A stretch of DNA of 41,954 bases from Helicobacter brantae (GCF_003364205.1 NZ_NXLV01000015.1:1-41954); one strand, 5' to 3'; numbered from the stretch's first letter, positions 1 through 10,661 are shown. Numbers and translations: made by a program. Notes: a model not told the origin generated them from the sequence alone.

Positions 1-296
1 TCTCACTGATTGGGAAGTGGAATAATACAACAAAAAAATGAAAATGAGTCAAGAAATTGCAAAAAATTTGAAAAAAATTGCAAATTTAGTGAAAAATGAG
101 GGAAAAGAGGGAGAAAATGGGGTGGGAGAGATACATTAAATAATGGGAAAATCTCTTGAAAATAATACAAGAATCTCTTGAGCCATTTTGGGAATAGCAC
201 TAGATTTGATTTGCTATTGATTGTTTTTTGGTTTATTCTTTATTGGTTTTTGGATAGAATCCGAGCATTTTATTTCAATACCGAAAGGAAAGTAAG
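1..296. other. Gene-free left edge upstream of autotransporter 1
   Basis: I see no convincing gene here. The left part (about 35-135) is a strongly purine-biased tract on the plus strand with GGGAGAAAATGGGG-type words, and it resembles the purine-rich stretch just after the stop codon of autotransporter 1 (9030-9110). The right part (200-296) is T-rich and holds the probable promoter and ribosome binding site of the autotransporter. A 65-codon minus-strand ORF across the tract is only the pyrimidine-rich complement (Phe/Leu/Pro/Ser). Confidence 0.6.
255..260 (+). promoter_or_regulatory. Possible -10 element of autotransporter 1
   Basis: TAGAAT at 255-260 lies 37 nt before the ATG at 297, after a T-rich run typical of promoters in this group, where the -35 box is often weak. 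No good -35 hexamer is visible at 16-18 bp. The ribosome binding site AAGGA is at 285-289, 7 nt before the ATG, and supports that start over later codons. Confidence 0.4.
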
Positions 297-3200
297 ATGA
301 AAATGTTACCCAAAATTGCTCTAGGGGGGGGGGGGCAGATAAGAGATTAGAGCAAAACCCCTCTATACAAAAAACTAGCTTCAAACCCCTCATCGCCACT
401 TCTTTGGCTTTGGCACTTGGTGTGAGTGTGGCAGTAGCGACAGAACCTAGTATCCAATATGGCACAAATGATTCTTTACAAAATGCGACACTTACAGGTG
501 CTTCTTGGAATGGGAGCAATGGTGGAGGAACAAATAGTTTCTATACTCTAATTGATAGCTCCAACAGAACTCCTGTAGATATTATTCTGCAATTCAACGC
601 TAATGGCACAGGCACAGGCTCTTTGAGTGGGACAACCTATACAATCACCCAAAATGGAAATGCCACTTCCAACTCCCCTGTATTGTCTTTCGCTTCCTCA
701 ACCAATGGAATCGATATGCAAGACAAAACTTTGACATTTGATTTCCTAGCAAGCGATCAAACTAGCAATGCCAATTGGAACGGCTCCGATGGCACAAACA
801 AAAGAAAGATGATTCTCAACCTCACAGGCACAAGCCAAAAAGATGGCAGAGCCGTTTCCCTTATCGGAAATCTCCTCATCAAAGCAGGAATGGATATCAA
901 TCAAGACAATACAAACTCCCTTGTTCGCCCTGATTATCGAAACAGAATCAATACCAATGTTTTTGAAGCCACTTTTGGTGGGGATATGATAGGAAATATT
1001 ACTATTGATGTATCAGATATCAAGGATAATAAAGTTCCACTATGGAATAAAACAGATCAAAGTGCAGGAAACAACTACAATACTGGTAATAAGGCTTCAG
1101 GATTTAGAGATATTCAATCCACCTTTACTTTCCAAAGTGGCTCTTTGCAAGGAGATATCATTGGCTACACAGGAGTTAATACCTTTACCTTCAATGGCAA
1201 CAATGTAGGAATCACAGGAAATGTCAGTGCTCACAATGGATATACTTGGAGCAATTGGGATGTAACAGCAGGTTCAGCCAACCAATACTATGGAGCAATC
1301 AATAAAATCAACTTCACAGGCAATGGCACAGCTACAATCGGTGGAAATATCACTTCTCTTGAAGCTTCTAGAAATATCATCACTTTTGCAGGAAACACAC
1401 AAGGAATCATAAGTGGCAACATTATCTCAGGATATCAAAAATTTGAAACTCTCAATGCCAATCAAAACAACTACATTGTTTTCAAAGGAACTTCAGGAAC
1501 AATTGGGGCTAATGATGCTAAGGTTAATATAACGATTGACAATACAAACAAAACGAGTAGTGCAAGCCAATATAACAAATCCTCAAACAATACTATTCTA
1601 TTCAATGCAAGTTCATCAAACTCTCTTTATCTCACAAATCTTGGTATCAAAGGAGATCCTGACTATACAGGAGATACAGGACGAAGCACTTTTAACCTCT
1701 TAGATTTCAGTGGAGGTTCTAGCTTGACAAATCAAGCAACCATTGAATCAATCACCAACAATAGAGGGACAACAATCATCGGTGCAGGATTAGTCAAAGA
1801 TAGTGCAACTGCAGGATTTACAAATCTTGATGACTATTCTTTCTATTATAATGATAATCTATTTGAAGTAGCCACGACTACTTTTACAGGTGGCAATGGT
1901 GGAACACAATACAAGTCTATTCGACTAAAGAGCAATGCCCTATCTGAATTTGCCCAAGATAAATACACAGCCAAAGGCACTTATACAATCGGTGATATTA
2001 CCATAGAGAGGGGAAGTTCGGCAAACTATATCAATGTAGAAAATCTCAATATCACAGGCACAATCTCAACCACCTACGATGACCATGCAAATCAAAATGG
2101 TGGGTTTGGGGGTAAAAACTATATCTTTGCCAATGGGGTAAGCAATATTTCAGGAAATATTCTCTCCTCTATGACAAACTCAGCAACTGGTTTAGGCAAC
2201 TACAACAATCTTATCATCCTTAGGGGAACTTCTGCAACCTTAGGCAATGGCAGTAGCACCATTAAAGTCAAAAATAATGAAGGAAAAAATCATGGGAGAT
2301 ATTCAAACAACACCATTCTACTAGGAGCAACTACTAATACAATCAAGCTATCCGAACTCTCTGCTACAGCAAATTGGGGACTTGGAAGTGATAAGTCTAA
2401 AAATCTCAATATCATCAGTATCAATAGTGGTGCAACAACATCCAATATCACCACAATCAACTCAAACTATGGAAACAATATCATTGGTAAAAATCTTGTC
2501 AATAGCAGTGGGTATAACACAGCATTATTTACAGGTGCTAATAATGCAACGATACAGAACAATCTTGCCTCCACCTTTATGTCTGACACCTACACAGCAA
2601 GTGGGACTTATACTTTTGGCTCAATCACAGCAAGTGATGGAGGAAACTATATCAATGTAGAAAATCTTACCTCCACAGGAGCTATCACAGCCAATAGTGG
2701 AGGAAGTAACTGTATTTATGTTTCTTCAGGCAATGGCACAACGATTGCAAGTATCACAGCAAGTGGAACAAACACAATCACTCTAAAAGGAAAAGCAAAC
2801 TCTATCAATGGTAATATCTCCAATAATGCAGGGACAAACACAATCGATGCAGGAAGCAATGCCCTCACTCTTGGCTCAAGCACTTCAAAAATTACTATCT
2901 TGACAAATGGTGGAGCAAACGCTACAACTTCAATCACCACAACAGGTGTTTTTACAGCCTATATTGATTCTATAACGGCTGGAAATCATAACAATGGAGC
3001 TAAAACCAACACTCTTACGGGTGGAGCAAATAGCAATCTTGTCATCAACACAATGAATGCAACACAAAACGCTAATAGCTACAACCTAATCAGTGTAGGA
3101 GCAAATAGCTCTATTTTGGTAACAGGAAACATCACTTCAAATACAGGGAAAAATAATTTCACCTTCACAGGCGATGACTCCACCCTCACCCTCAAAGGCT

Positions 3201-6200
3201 CATCTAACGCTATCTCCACCCTCACAGCTCTAAGCACTGCGACAAATGGAGATACACTCATCATCGATGGCTCTCTCAATGCAAATAATACAACGATTGA
3301 TACATTGACTAATGGGGATAAGCTTATTGTTAATTTCAATGGACAAGGAGAGAGCAAAGGAGCAACCCTCAATCTCAAATCCACTCCTACCCTCAAGCAA
3401 GTGGTTGTCAATGATAATTCAACCAACAACACTCTTGACTTATCCCAAACCACCACAACGACAATCAACACTAAGATTGCCATCGACAACACTCAACAAC
3501 TTGCTATCAATCTTAGTGGCACAGAGTTAGCTCTTGCTAAGGATATCGATAATCTAGGACTAAAAACCACAGGTTCAGGTATCTCTACAATCAATGTCAG
3601 CAACACAGGGACTCTCAGTGGTGGAGATATTATCGCTACAAATCTCATCCTCAATTCATCGGCTAATGCAACATTCAAAAATGCAAATTCAACTTTTGCC
3701 ACTCTTACAAGCACCAATGGCACATTGACACTTGGAGAGGGTTCAAGTGCAGTAACGATTAACTCCACTGATAGCACATTTAATGCTACTTTCTCAGGCA
3801 ATTCAGCTCAAACTCTCTCTATCAATGGGGGAGAGAATACGATTGCCACCCTTACGCTCAACACTCAAAACAACACCCTCTCTATCGGTGGAGGAAGCAC
3901 GACAATCACTAATGCTATCACTTCAAATACAGGCAACAATCTCACTCTACAAATCGGCTCATCTGATAGCTCAAAGAGTGCGACACTCAATCTATCAGGT
4001 GCAATCACAACAGCCAATACAGGTAGTGGCACACAAGGTATAGCTAATGTTATCTTCACAGGAAGCACTTCAGCCTCTAGCAATCTTGCCACACTTACTC
4101 TAGGAGCTAGTGATAACGCCCTCACAGGAGTTACTACACAAACAGCTAATGCACTCATTGAAGCAGGAAGCAACACTTCAAATCTTGGAACTCTGACTTT
4201 CAGTGGGACAAATGGAACTCAAAGCCTACAAATCAATGGGGGAACAAATACAATCACCTCTCTTATTTTGAGTAATGCAAACAATATCCTCACTCAAAAT
4301 GCAGGAAATACAACTATTACAAATGCTATCAGCGTAAATGCAAACCAAAACCTCACACTTGCCCTAACCTCAAGTGCAGATAGACTTAATCCAAGTGAAA
4401 CAAGCGTTACGCTAAATGGTGCGATTACCAAAAACTCAGGAGTAGCAAAAGTAACTTTCACAGGTGGGACAGACAATCAGCACTACTACTCAGACCTTAT
4501 CCTCACTCAAGCCAATAACACCCTGAGCTCTGTTACAAGCAATGCAAAAAATGCAAGAATCACGATGAAAGATACAGCAGGGGCGACGATTGAGACTACA
4601 ACAATTGGCTCAAATAGTTCTCTAGTCTTTGGATTTAGTGGAAGTGGGGAGTCGATTGTAACTCTTAGCAATGGAATCACAGTGGGAAGTGGCTCAACTC
4701 TTGGAGTATCAATTGGTGGAAATGGAGAGAAAAAACTCTTGGCTGAAGGTAGTGCAAATATCACATTTGATACAGGCTCAACACTCCTTATAGATTTTCT
4801 TTCAGGCTCTGACGCTCAAGTTACTTTGGGTGATGGACAAGCTATCGTGATTGGAGCAAATAGAAAAAGTATCATCAACTTCCACGGAGCAAGCACTTCT
4901 ACACTCAATGGAAGTGGGATTACGCTTGATGGGGGAGATAATACTATCAACTTCTTAGGTTCGGCTGAGATTAGCTCTCTTACTCTCACAAGTGGAACAA
5001 ATACAATCAATGTCTATGCTCCAAAAAGTGGGGCTAAAACCGATAAAATCACAGCTACAATCGTTACAGACCAAGTCGGAAGCGTATCTAATACAATCAA
5101 CCTAGATGACTATGCGATTCTCAATCTAAAGGAAAGAAGTGGAGCTGATGGAAGTGGAACACTCACTTCTTCAGGACTTAATAACACTCTCAACTTCAAA
5201 GGAAATGAAGCGACATTTAAGGGTGGGTTTGGAGCGACAAGTGCGACACAAGGAAGTGCGACCATCAATGTCGGAAGTGCTGATAAAGAAATTGTCAGTG
5301 GGACAATCACAGGGGCAGTCAGCAATGCAACACTAGCCTTCAATGCAGGGAAATCTATCCTCACTCTCCAATCTACAAATAATACTTTCAAGACAATCAA
5401 CAGCCAAGCCACAGATGGTGTCTTGGTGCTTGATACTTCAACCACAGGTGGAAATGGTGCAGTCAATGCCACAATCTCAGGAGCTACCACTATCAACACA
5501 GGCAAATCTCTCAGCTTTGATTTCAAAGGAGATCAAAACTCTACAATCGCTACCACAGGTGGGCTTGTCATTGATGGAACTTTGGGAGTGATTATTAGTG
5601 GAAGTGGAGCTAAAAAAGTTGAGGGCGATATCAATCTCAATAGCAAAGGGACACTTTATGTCAATTATGCAGGAGGAGATGCAACTGTTACTCTAGGAGA
5701 TGGTAATGGTATCACTATCAGAAAAGGGGAAAGCAGTATCATTGACTTCAATAGCACAAATGGAACTCTAGCTAATGCCCTCACTCTTGATGGTGGAAGC
5801 AACACAATCAACTTCAACCAAAACGCAGAGCTTGATAAAATCACTCTCACAAGTGGAAACAACACATTCAATGTCGCTGATGGTATAACAGCCACTATTG
5901 GAAATACAAGTGCAGTAGGTGGAGTGCATAACACTATCAATCTAGGAGCTAACTCTACAATCAATCTAAAATCAGGAAGTGGTAGTGGAGATGGTTCAGG
6001 CTCTATCATCACTTCACTCAATAACACTCTTAACTTCAATGGAAGCAATGCAACTCTAAAGGGAAGCTTTGGAGCAAGTGGGAATGGAAGTGCAAGGGTA
6101 AATGTAGCAGGAAGTAATTCAGTCATCACAGGAAGCCTCTCAAACGCTTCTATCACTTTCACTAGTAGCAATGCAGATTTGACACTTCAAGGAGGAAATA

Positions 6201-9016
6201 GCACAATCACTTCACTCACAGGATTTACAGCTCCTAGCACATATACTCGAAATGGCAGAGTGATAACTAGAATTATCTCAAACACTCTTACACTTGATGC
6301 CACAGCAAACACTACTCCTGTAAGTGCCACAATCCAAAGTGCAGTTGTGGGCAATAGTGTGGGATTGAAGTTTGGAGATGGAAGTGAGAGTAAAACTTTC
6401 ACATTCTCTGCTAGTGGCAACCACCTCACAGGCGTTGCATTTGGCACAACTTCTACAAACAACACACTAGAATTCACTAAGGGAAATAGCACATTAGATA
6501 GTGTAACTCTAACAAGTGGTAGTGATTTGACAATCAAACTAGGAGATGCAAATCTTACCCTCACAGGTGGATACGCTAAGGGAAGTGGAACTTCAGCAAA
6601 TCTTAGCATTACAGGAAATGCAGGAATCATTGCCAATAATCAAACTATCAATGTAGATACTCTAACCTTTGCGAATAATACTTCTCTCTCAGTTTCCAAT
6701 AGTGGAGCTAACACTTTTGCTAGTGTAGTTTCAAGCAATGCAGGGACTTTGATTGCAAATGATTCAGCTCTTACTATCACAGCCCTCAGTGGAGATAACC
6801 TCACAGCAGGATTTAGTGGAAGTGGAACTTCAAGTATTGCAATTAGTGGAGCAAATGGTGGAGGAAAAACAATCACCCTAGCAGGTATCGTGCTAAATGG
6901 TGCTACAAGAAATAATACTCTTAATCTCTCCTCACTTACTAGCACGACTATTTCAAGCAAGGTTAGTGTAGGAGCAAACCAATCTCTAGCGATTGACTTA
7001 GGAGGGACTGATGCCACACTTACATTCTCACAAGGATTGAGCAATAATGGAAGTGCGACTATCAATGCAGGTGCAACAACCTCTAACACCATTGCAGGAA
7101 CTTCTATCGCTCTAAGCAATCTCAACCTCAATGGAGCAGACAACACAACAACCCTCACAGCAAGTAATGTAACTATCAACACACTCAATGCCAATGCAAC
7201 TACAAGCAATAAGCTTGTTCTTGACGCTACAAACAATTCAAGTGGTGTTTCAGCTTCTATCAACTTAATTGCTCAAACTACAAGAGGTGTAGGAAGTCTT
7301 GATATTGCCCTTATCAGTTCAGGAAGCAATGCCACAACCCTTTCACTCAATGGCAATACCCTCAACTCTCTTGACATTCAAGGAGATAACAATACTCTTG
7401 TAGGAAGTGCAAGAATCACCTCTCTTACTTCAGCAAATGGTGGTTCGCTTAATATTGAGAGAGGAAATGTAGAAGTAACTAATGCAATCACTCCTACCTC
7501 AACCCACAACATTAACCTTGCTCTCAATAATGGTGCAAATCTTTATGCAGTGGCTGGATTGGATTCGGGTAGTGGAAGTGATCAAATCAACCTTACTCTC
7601 AATAACTCTACTCTCTCTTTGGGAGCAGATTCAAAAATCACTTCTCTAGCAGGAAGTGGAGGAAGCATTGACTTTGTTTCAAGTGGAGCAAACACAAGCA
7701 AAACCCTTACAATCACAGGAGATTGCAATGCTAATGCTAATGTCATCACTTATGTTGATACCACCCAAAGCGATAAGGCTAACTTGGTTACAGTGAGTGG
7801 CACAAACTCCACAGGAGTCCTCACAATCTCAGCAGTAGGAAATGCAGATGAAATCTTCTCTATCACTTATGAAGATGGTGGAAGTAATAATGTCAAAGTC
7901 GCTCAAATCGGAGATTCAGGAAGTGATAAAGCCACAGGTGGCACAAGCAATCTTGATGGAGAGATTGTCCAAATCACACTCTCTTCAGATGGAAAAGGGG
8001 GATACTATATCGGAGGAGCGATAAGCAAGGGAGTAGATGAATCTATCCAAGAAGTAGTCACTTCAGCTCTAGCTGTCAATTATGATCTTTACCTTGCCAA
8101 CTTCAACTCTCTAAATAAAAGAATGGGAGAGCTAAGAAATACTCAAGAGAGCAATGGAGTATGGGCTAGAGTGTTTGGGGGGAATATGAGTAATGACTTT
8201 GGAGTGGGAAGTAAGACTGATTATCTCACAGCTCAAGCAGGATATGACTATTCACTTAGTGTAGGAGAGAGTGCAAGAAACTTTATGGGAATTGCTCTAG
8301 CTTATGGCTCTTCTAGCACCAAAAGCAACCCTTCAAGCAATCCCAATGATGGAGTATTGGATAATATCAGCTCCTCTATGATAGAAGTAGGGCTTTACAA
8401 CTCTTATGTGAGTGATAGTGGTTGGTATAATGACACTATCCTTAAGTTTGATTACATTATGAGCGACTTTACCCTAAAAACAGGAGCAAACTCACAACAA
8501 AACAGCACTAATAACTTTGCTTTCATTGTAAGTGATGAGTTTGGATATCGATATAGCTTTGGTGAGAGTGAGAAAGGAAGCTGGTATATTGATCCTCAAG
8601 TAGAGGTTGCTTTGGGATACTTCAATCAAAGCGATTTCAATCAAGCACTCAATGAAAGTGCTACAAGGATGATTAAAGCTACTCAAGATAGTATCCTCAC
8701 TCTAAGAAATAGAGCAGGATTAAGTCTAGGTAAGAAGTTCAATACTGATAGAGGATTTGCAAGTGTGTATGTAGGAGCATTCTATGAGTATGATTACATT
8801 GAGGGAGGAAGCTCTGATTATGCACTCATTAGCTCTCAAGGAGAAGTTAGCAATCCTTTGCAATCACTAGAAAGCAATGGAAGAGCTATTCTTAATATCG
8901 GAAGCAATATTGAGCTAACTAAGGGGGCTAGAATGTATATCGATGTAGAAAAGAGCTTTGGAGATAAGCAAAGAACCTTTATGCAGTTTAATCTTGGAGC
9001 AAGATATAGCTTCTAG
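297..9016 (+). CDS. Giant phase-variable autotransporter, OFF (frameshifted at a 12-G tract)
   Basis: Very large surface or secreted adhesin-type autotransporter. The ATG at 297 has a good ribosome binding site (AAGGA, 7 nt spacer). Nine codons on is a run of 12 G (324-335). With 12 G the frame ends at TAG 348-350. With 10 or 13 G it joins the long open frame that ends at 9016, giving about 2,906 aa. The in-frame N-terminus is an extended signal peptide: a polar n-region with a Gly run, then FKPLIATSLALALGVSVAVA and a likely cut before TEPS. The passenger is Thr/Asn/Ser/Gly-rich, almost cysteine-free, and made of short LTSGTNTI-like strands, as expected of a beta-helix. Roughly the last 287 residues (from NGVWARVFGG near 8155) look like an autotransporter beta-barrel and end in ...GARYSF with the terminal Phe. 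The open frame without the N-terminus begins at a TTG (404) lacking any ribosome binding site. Exact family and ligand are not recognised. Confidence 0.85.
324..335 (+). repeat. Poly-G tract, 12 G (phase-variation switch)
   Basis: Twelve consecutive G inside codons 10-13 of autotransporter 1, in the n-region of the signal peptide. Slipped-strand mispairing at such tracts is well established as an ON/OFF switch in Helicobacter and Campylobacter. Here 12 G reads into TAG at 348, and 11 G would read GGC AGA TAA. Only 10 or 13 G opens the 2,900-codon frame. Confidence 0.9.
4677..5403 (+). repeat. Passenger duplication in autotransporter 1, copy A
   Basis: The encoded stretch starts near GSTLGVSIGG and continues through TLGDG, a TLDGG.NTINF motif, ITATI, NTINL, NNTLNFKG and an LTLQ end. 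The same motif order recurs about 880 nt later, so this is a diverged internal duplication of roughly 240 aa. Boundaries are approximate. Confidence 0.6.
5561..6222 (+). repeat. Passenger duplication in autotransporter 1, copy B
   Basis: Second copy of the block at 4677-5403: GTLGVIISG, then TLGDG, TLDGGSNTINF, ITATI, NTINL, NNTLNFNG and LTLQGG in the same order. It has diverged clearly in sequence, unlike the near-identical repeat in autotransporter 2. Confidence 0.6.
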
Positions 9017-9113
9017 GATATAAGGATAGAGAAAAGGGAGTGGGAGAAAGAGGGGTGGAAAGTAAAAAAAGAGAAAGAGGGGTGGGAAAAAAGAAAAAAG
9101 GGGAGTGGAAATC

Positions 9114-9134
9114 AAGCCCTTATCAAAAGGGCTT
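9114..9134 (+). terminator. Possible terminator hairpin after autotransporter 1
   Basis: AAGCCCTT (9114-9121) pairs perfectly with AAGGGCTT (9127-9134) over a 5-nt loop, about 100 nt after the stop at 9016. There is no following T-run, so termination is only inferred from position. Confidence 0.45.
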
Positions 9135-9143
9135 ATCATAGAT

Positions 9144-9213
9144 AGTAGGTTTGCTGATACCTCTATGAGAGATTAAAGAGGGTTCTCAAAGTGGAGGTAT
9201 CACAGAGCCTACT
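9144..9213. repeat. Long imperfect hairpin, element copy 1
   Basis: The 20-nt arms starting at 9144 and ending at 9213 pair at 18 of 20 positions, including two G-T wobbles. The only mismatches are an adjacent pair, GC facing CA, in the middle of the stem. The inner arms TGATACCTC and GAGGTATCA are perfect complements. The loop adds TGAGA/TCTCA pairing. It shares its core with the hairpin at 9300-9352. Confidence 0.7.
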
Positions 9214-9274
9214 GCTTTGTTGAGATTTTTATCTTAAAAAGGCTCTGTTTTTCTTGTCAGTTTTTCTCATTATT

Positions 9275-9297
9275 TAGAGTGGGCTTGGCTCACTCTA
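9275..9297. repeat. Strong 10-bp hairpin
   Basis: TAGAGTGGGC (9275-9284) pairs with GCTCACTCTA (9288-9297), with one G-T wobble, over a 3-nt loop. It lies between the two related hairpins. No T-run follows on either strand. Confidence 0.55.
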
Positions 9298-9299
9298 GC

Positions 9300-9352
9300 A
9301 AAGATTTGCTGATACTTCTTTAGCGTAAGCAAGGAAGTATCACAAAGTTTTT
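9300..9352. repeat. Long imperfect hairpin, element copy 2
   Basis: The inner arms TGATACTTC and GAAGTATCA pair perfectly. The same GC/CA mismatch as in copy 1 follows outward, then an A/T-rich outer stem ending in TTTTT. The apex is GC-GTAA-GC, a GNRA-type tetraloop closed by two G-C pairs. Compared with copy 1 the stem pair changes from C-G to T-A on both arms at once (CCTC/GAGG to CTTC/GAAG), so the pairing is conserved. The T-run at the end could also end plus-strand transcripts. Confidence 0.7.
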
Positions 9353-9367
9353 CCCCTAGCCTATTGC

Positions 9368-9389
9368 AAGAGGGTATAAAAGCCCTCTT
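9368..9389. repeat. Hairpin near the end of the LPS operon
   Basis: AAGAGGG (9368-9374) pairs with CCCTCTT (9383-9389) over an 8-nt A/T-rich loop. On the minus strand it lies about 47 nt after the stop of the toxin-like gene and may help end that operon, although no T-run follows. Confidence 0.4.
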
Positions 9390-9435
9390 TGAGATAGTGG
9401 AGGAGTATTACAGAGTTTTAGCAGATAGAAGTCGA

Positions 9436-9750
9436 TTAAATGCTTCTTAATCGCTTCACTGCCAAATCTAGCTCTTTGTTGCGAGTCTTCTGATCTTTTT
9501 TGATATAGGCGTGAAGGATATAGAGATTTTCCCCCACAAAAGTATAAAACACTCTTAGGGATTGTCTAGGGGATTTCACTCTGATTTTAAAAATATGTTC
9601 GCACCGAGTTTTAGTATGGAGCAAATCAAGTTTATTGCCATTTTTTGATAAATCCTCTATCAACTCAAATGCCTTTTGAGCAAGAGGTGTTTCTAGCTTT
9701 TGGAGATAGGTGTGTATCCTCTCATTGCAATAGATAATCTCAAATGCCAT
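9436..9750 (-). CDS. RelE/HigB-like (Gp49-type) toxin family protein
   Basis: 104 aa, small and basic. The fold signature (N-terminal FEIIYCNERIHTYLQKL helix, then a KNG-x-LDLLHTKTRCEHIFKIRVK strand, RVFYTF, HAYIKKDQKT, and a final helix) fits the phage-derived Gp49 / HigB branch of the RelE/ParE superfamily, whose members often cut mRNA on ribosomes. The helix-turn-helix antitoxin gene that normally follows HigB is not seen: downstream is the hairpin-rich gap 9017-9435. The ATG overlaps the TAA of the preceding acyltransferase by one base (TAATG), so it is probably made by translational coupling as the last gene of the LPS operon. Family call fairly good; toxin activity is inferred only. Confidence 0.7.
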   Translation of the reverse strand: MAFEIIYCNERIHTYLQKLETPLAQKAFELIEDLSKNGNKLDLLHTKTRCEHIFKIRVKSPRQSLRVFYTFVGENLYILHAYIKKDQKTRNKELDLAVKRLRSI

Positions 9751-10661
9751 TAGGAATAAATCTCAGGATATTTGGCTTTGAATCTCTTATGAAACCAAAA
9801 CCAGCTTGAAGGCGAGGATTGTATGACTTCTTGGGTAAGTGAGGCTTGAATCTGTGTGGCTTCTAGCAAGTCTTTGTCCATATCGTGGGTATTGGGGGTT
9901 TTAAATGGAGCATAAAATTTGACAAAAAATTGCGTATAGTCCTCATTAAAATCAATATATACAGGCAAGATAGGGATATTATAACGCCTTGAAAGGATTG
10001 AAGCCACAGGGCTATGGGTTACCTCTTTGCCAAAAAATTCCACCCATACTGCCTCACTCTCACTCATATTTTGATCCACCAAGATTCCTACGGCTTGTTT
10101 GGGTTGGGTGTAGATTTTGAGAAGTTGCTTGAGTGAGCCTTTTTTGTTGATGAGTTTTACTCCATAGTTTTCACGACTTTGGATAATCATCTCATTGACG
10201 GCTTCAAATTGGGTTAATCTCCCCAAAGAATACATTCCATACCCTTGAGCAAACTGAGGAAGAGCATTTGCCATCGCTTCCCAATACCCAAAATGAGCCG
10301 AAAGTAGCACAAAGCTCTCTTCTTGAGCGACTATGTCTTGGAGATAGTGGAGATTTTCAAAATGAAATCTTGCTAGATGAGCTTCTTTGGGCATATATAA
10401 CGCCCTTGCACTCTCTAGCAAGACAAAAGAGAAGTTTTGATAACACCTCTTGATGATTGCCCTCTTCTCTTCAAGTGGCATTGTAGGATAGACAAACTCT
10501 AGGTTTGCCATAGCGTCTTTGTGTCGTCGCCTATCAAGTAACCTCATCAAAGCACTCAAAGTATATACAACCCCCAAAAATGCCTTATGTGGGATATGAG
10601 CAAGAATCCACCCCAAAGCACAAAAACTCCATACAATCAATTTACCGACAATACTCTTCAC
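9750..10661 (-). CDS. Lipid A biosynthesis acyltransferase (HtrB/LpxL family)
   Basis: 303 aa. Transfers a secondary acyl chain to the lipid A precursor at the inner membrane. The HX4E catalytic motif is seen as HFGYWE (His123, Glu128), with a hydrophobic N-terminal segment around residues 8-35 that anchors the enzyme. A later VDQN stretch fits the family. It overlaps the end of the upstream heptosyltransferase gene by 4 nt and is followed with a one-base overlap by the toxin-like gene. The position after ferredoxin, Ppx/GppA and heptosyltransferase matches the HP0277-HP0280 order as I recall it. The exact acyl chain and position on lipid A cannot be read from the sequence. Confidence 0.9.
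   Translation of the reverse strand: MKSIVGKLIVWSFCALGWILAHIPHKAFLGVVYTLSALMRLLDRRRHKDAMANLEFVYPTMPLEEKRAIIKRCYQNFSFVLLESARALYMPKEAHLARFHFENLHYLQDIVAQEESFVLLSAHFGYWEAMANALPQFAQGYGMYSLGRLTQFEAVNEMIIQSRENYGVKLINKKGSLKQLLKIYTQPKQAVGILVDQNMSESEAVWVEFFGKEVTHSPVASILSRRYNIPILPVYIDFNEDYTQFFVKFYAPFKTPNTHDMDKDLLEATQIQASLTQEVIQSSPSSWFWFHKRFKAKYPEIYS

Larger units (their letters stand above)
9017..9435. other. Gene-free, hairpin-rich region between autotransporter 1 and the LPS operon
   Basis: No plausible gene on either strand. A purine-rich stretch (about 9030-9110) is followed by at least five inverted repeats (9114-9134, 9144-9213, 9275-9297, 9300-9352, 9368-9389), then a hairpin spanning the stop of the toxin-like gene (9433-9453). 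Two convergent transcripts end here, so some hairpins may be terminators, but none is followed by a clean T-run except 9300-9352, whose 3' arm ends in five T. Confidence 0.7.

Noticed and set aside
5665-7263. Three long minus-strand ORFs (168, 149 and 207 codons) inside autotransporter 1
   Set aside because: They are complements of the Thr/Asn/Ser/Gly-rich passenger, giving Val/Leu/Pro/Ala-rich nonsense without ribosome binding sites.
9436-9453. Hairpin CGATTAA/TTAATCG at the toxin-like stop as a terminator
   Set aside because: A/T-rich 7-bp stem with no T-run on the minus strand; kept only as part of the hairpin-rich region.
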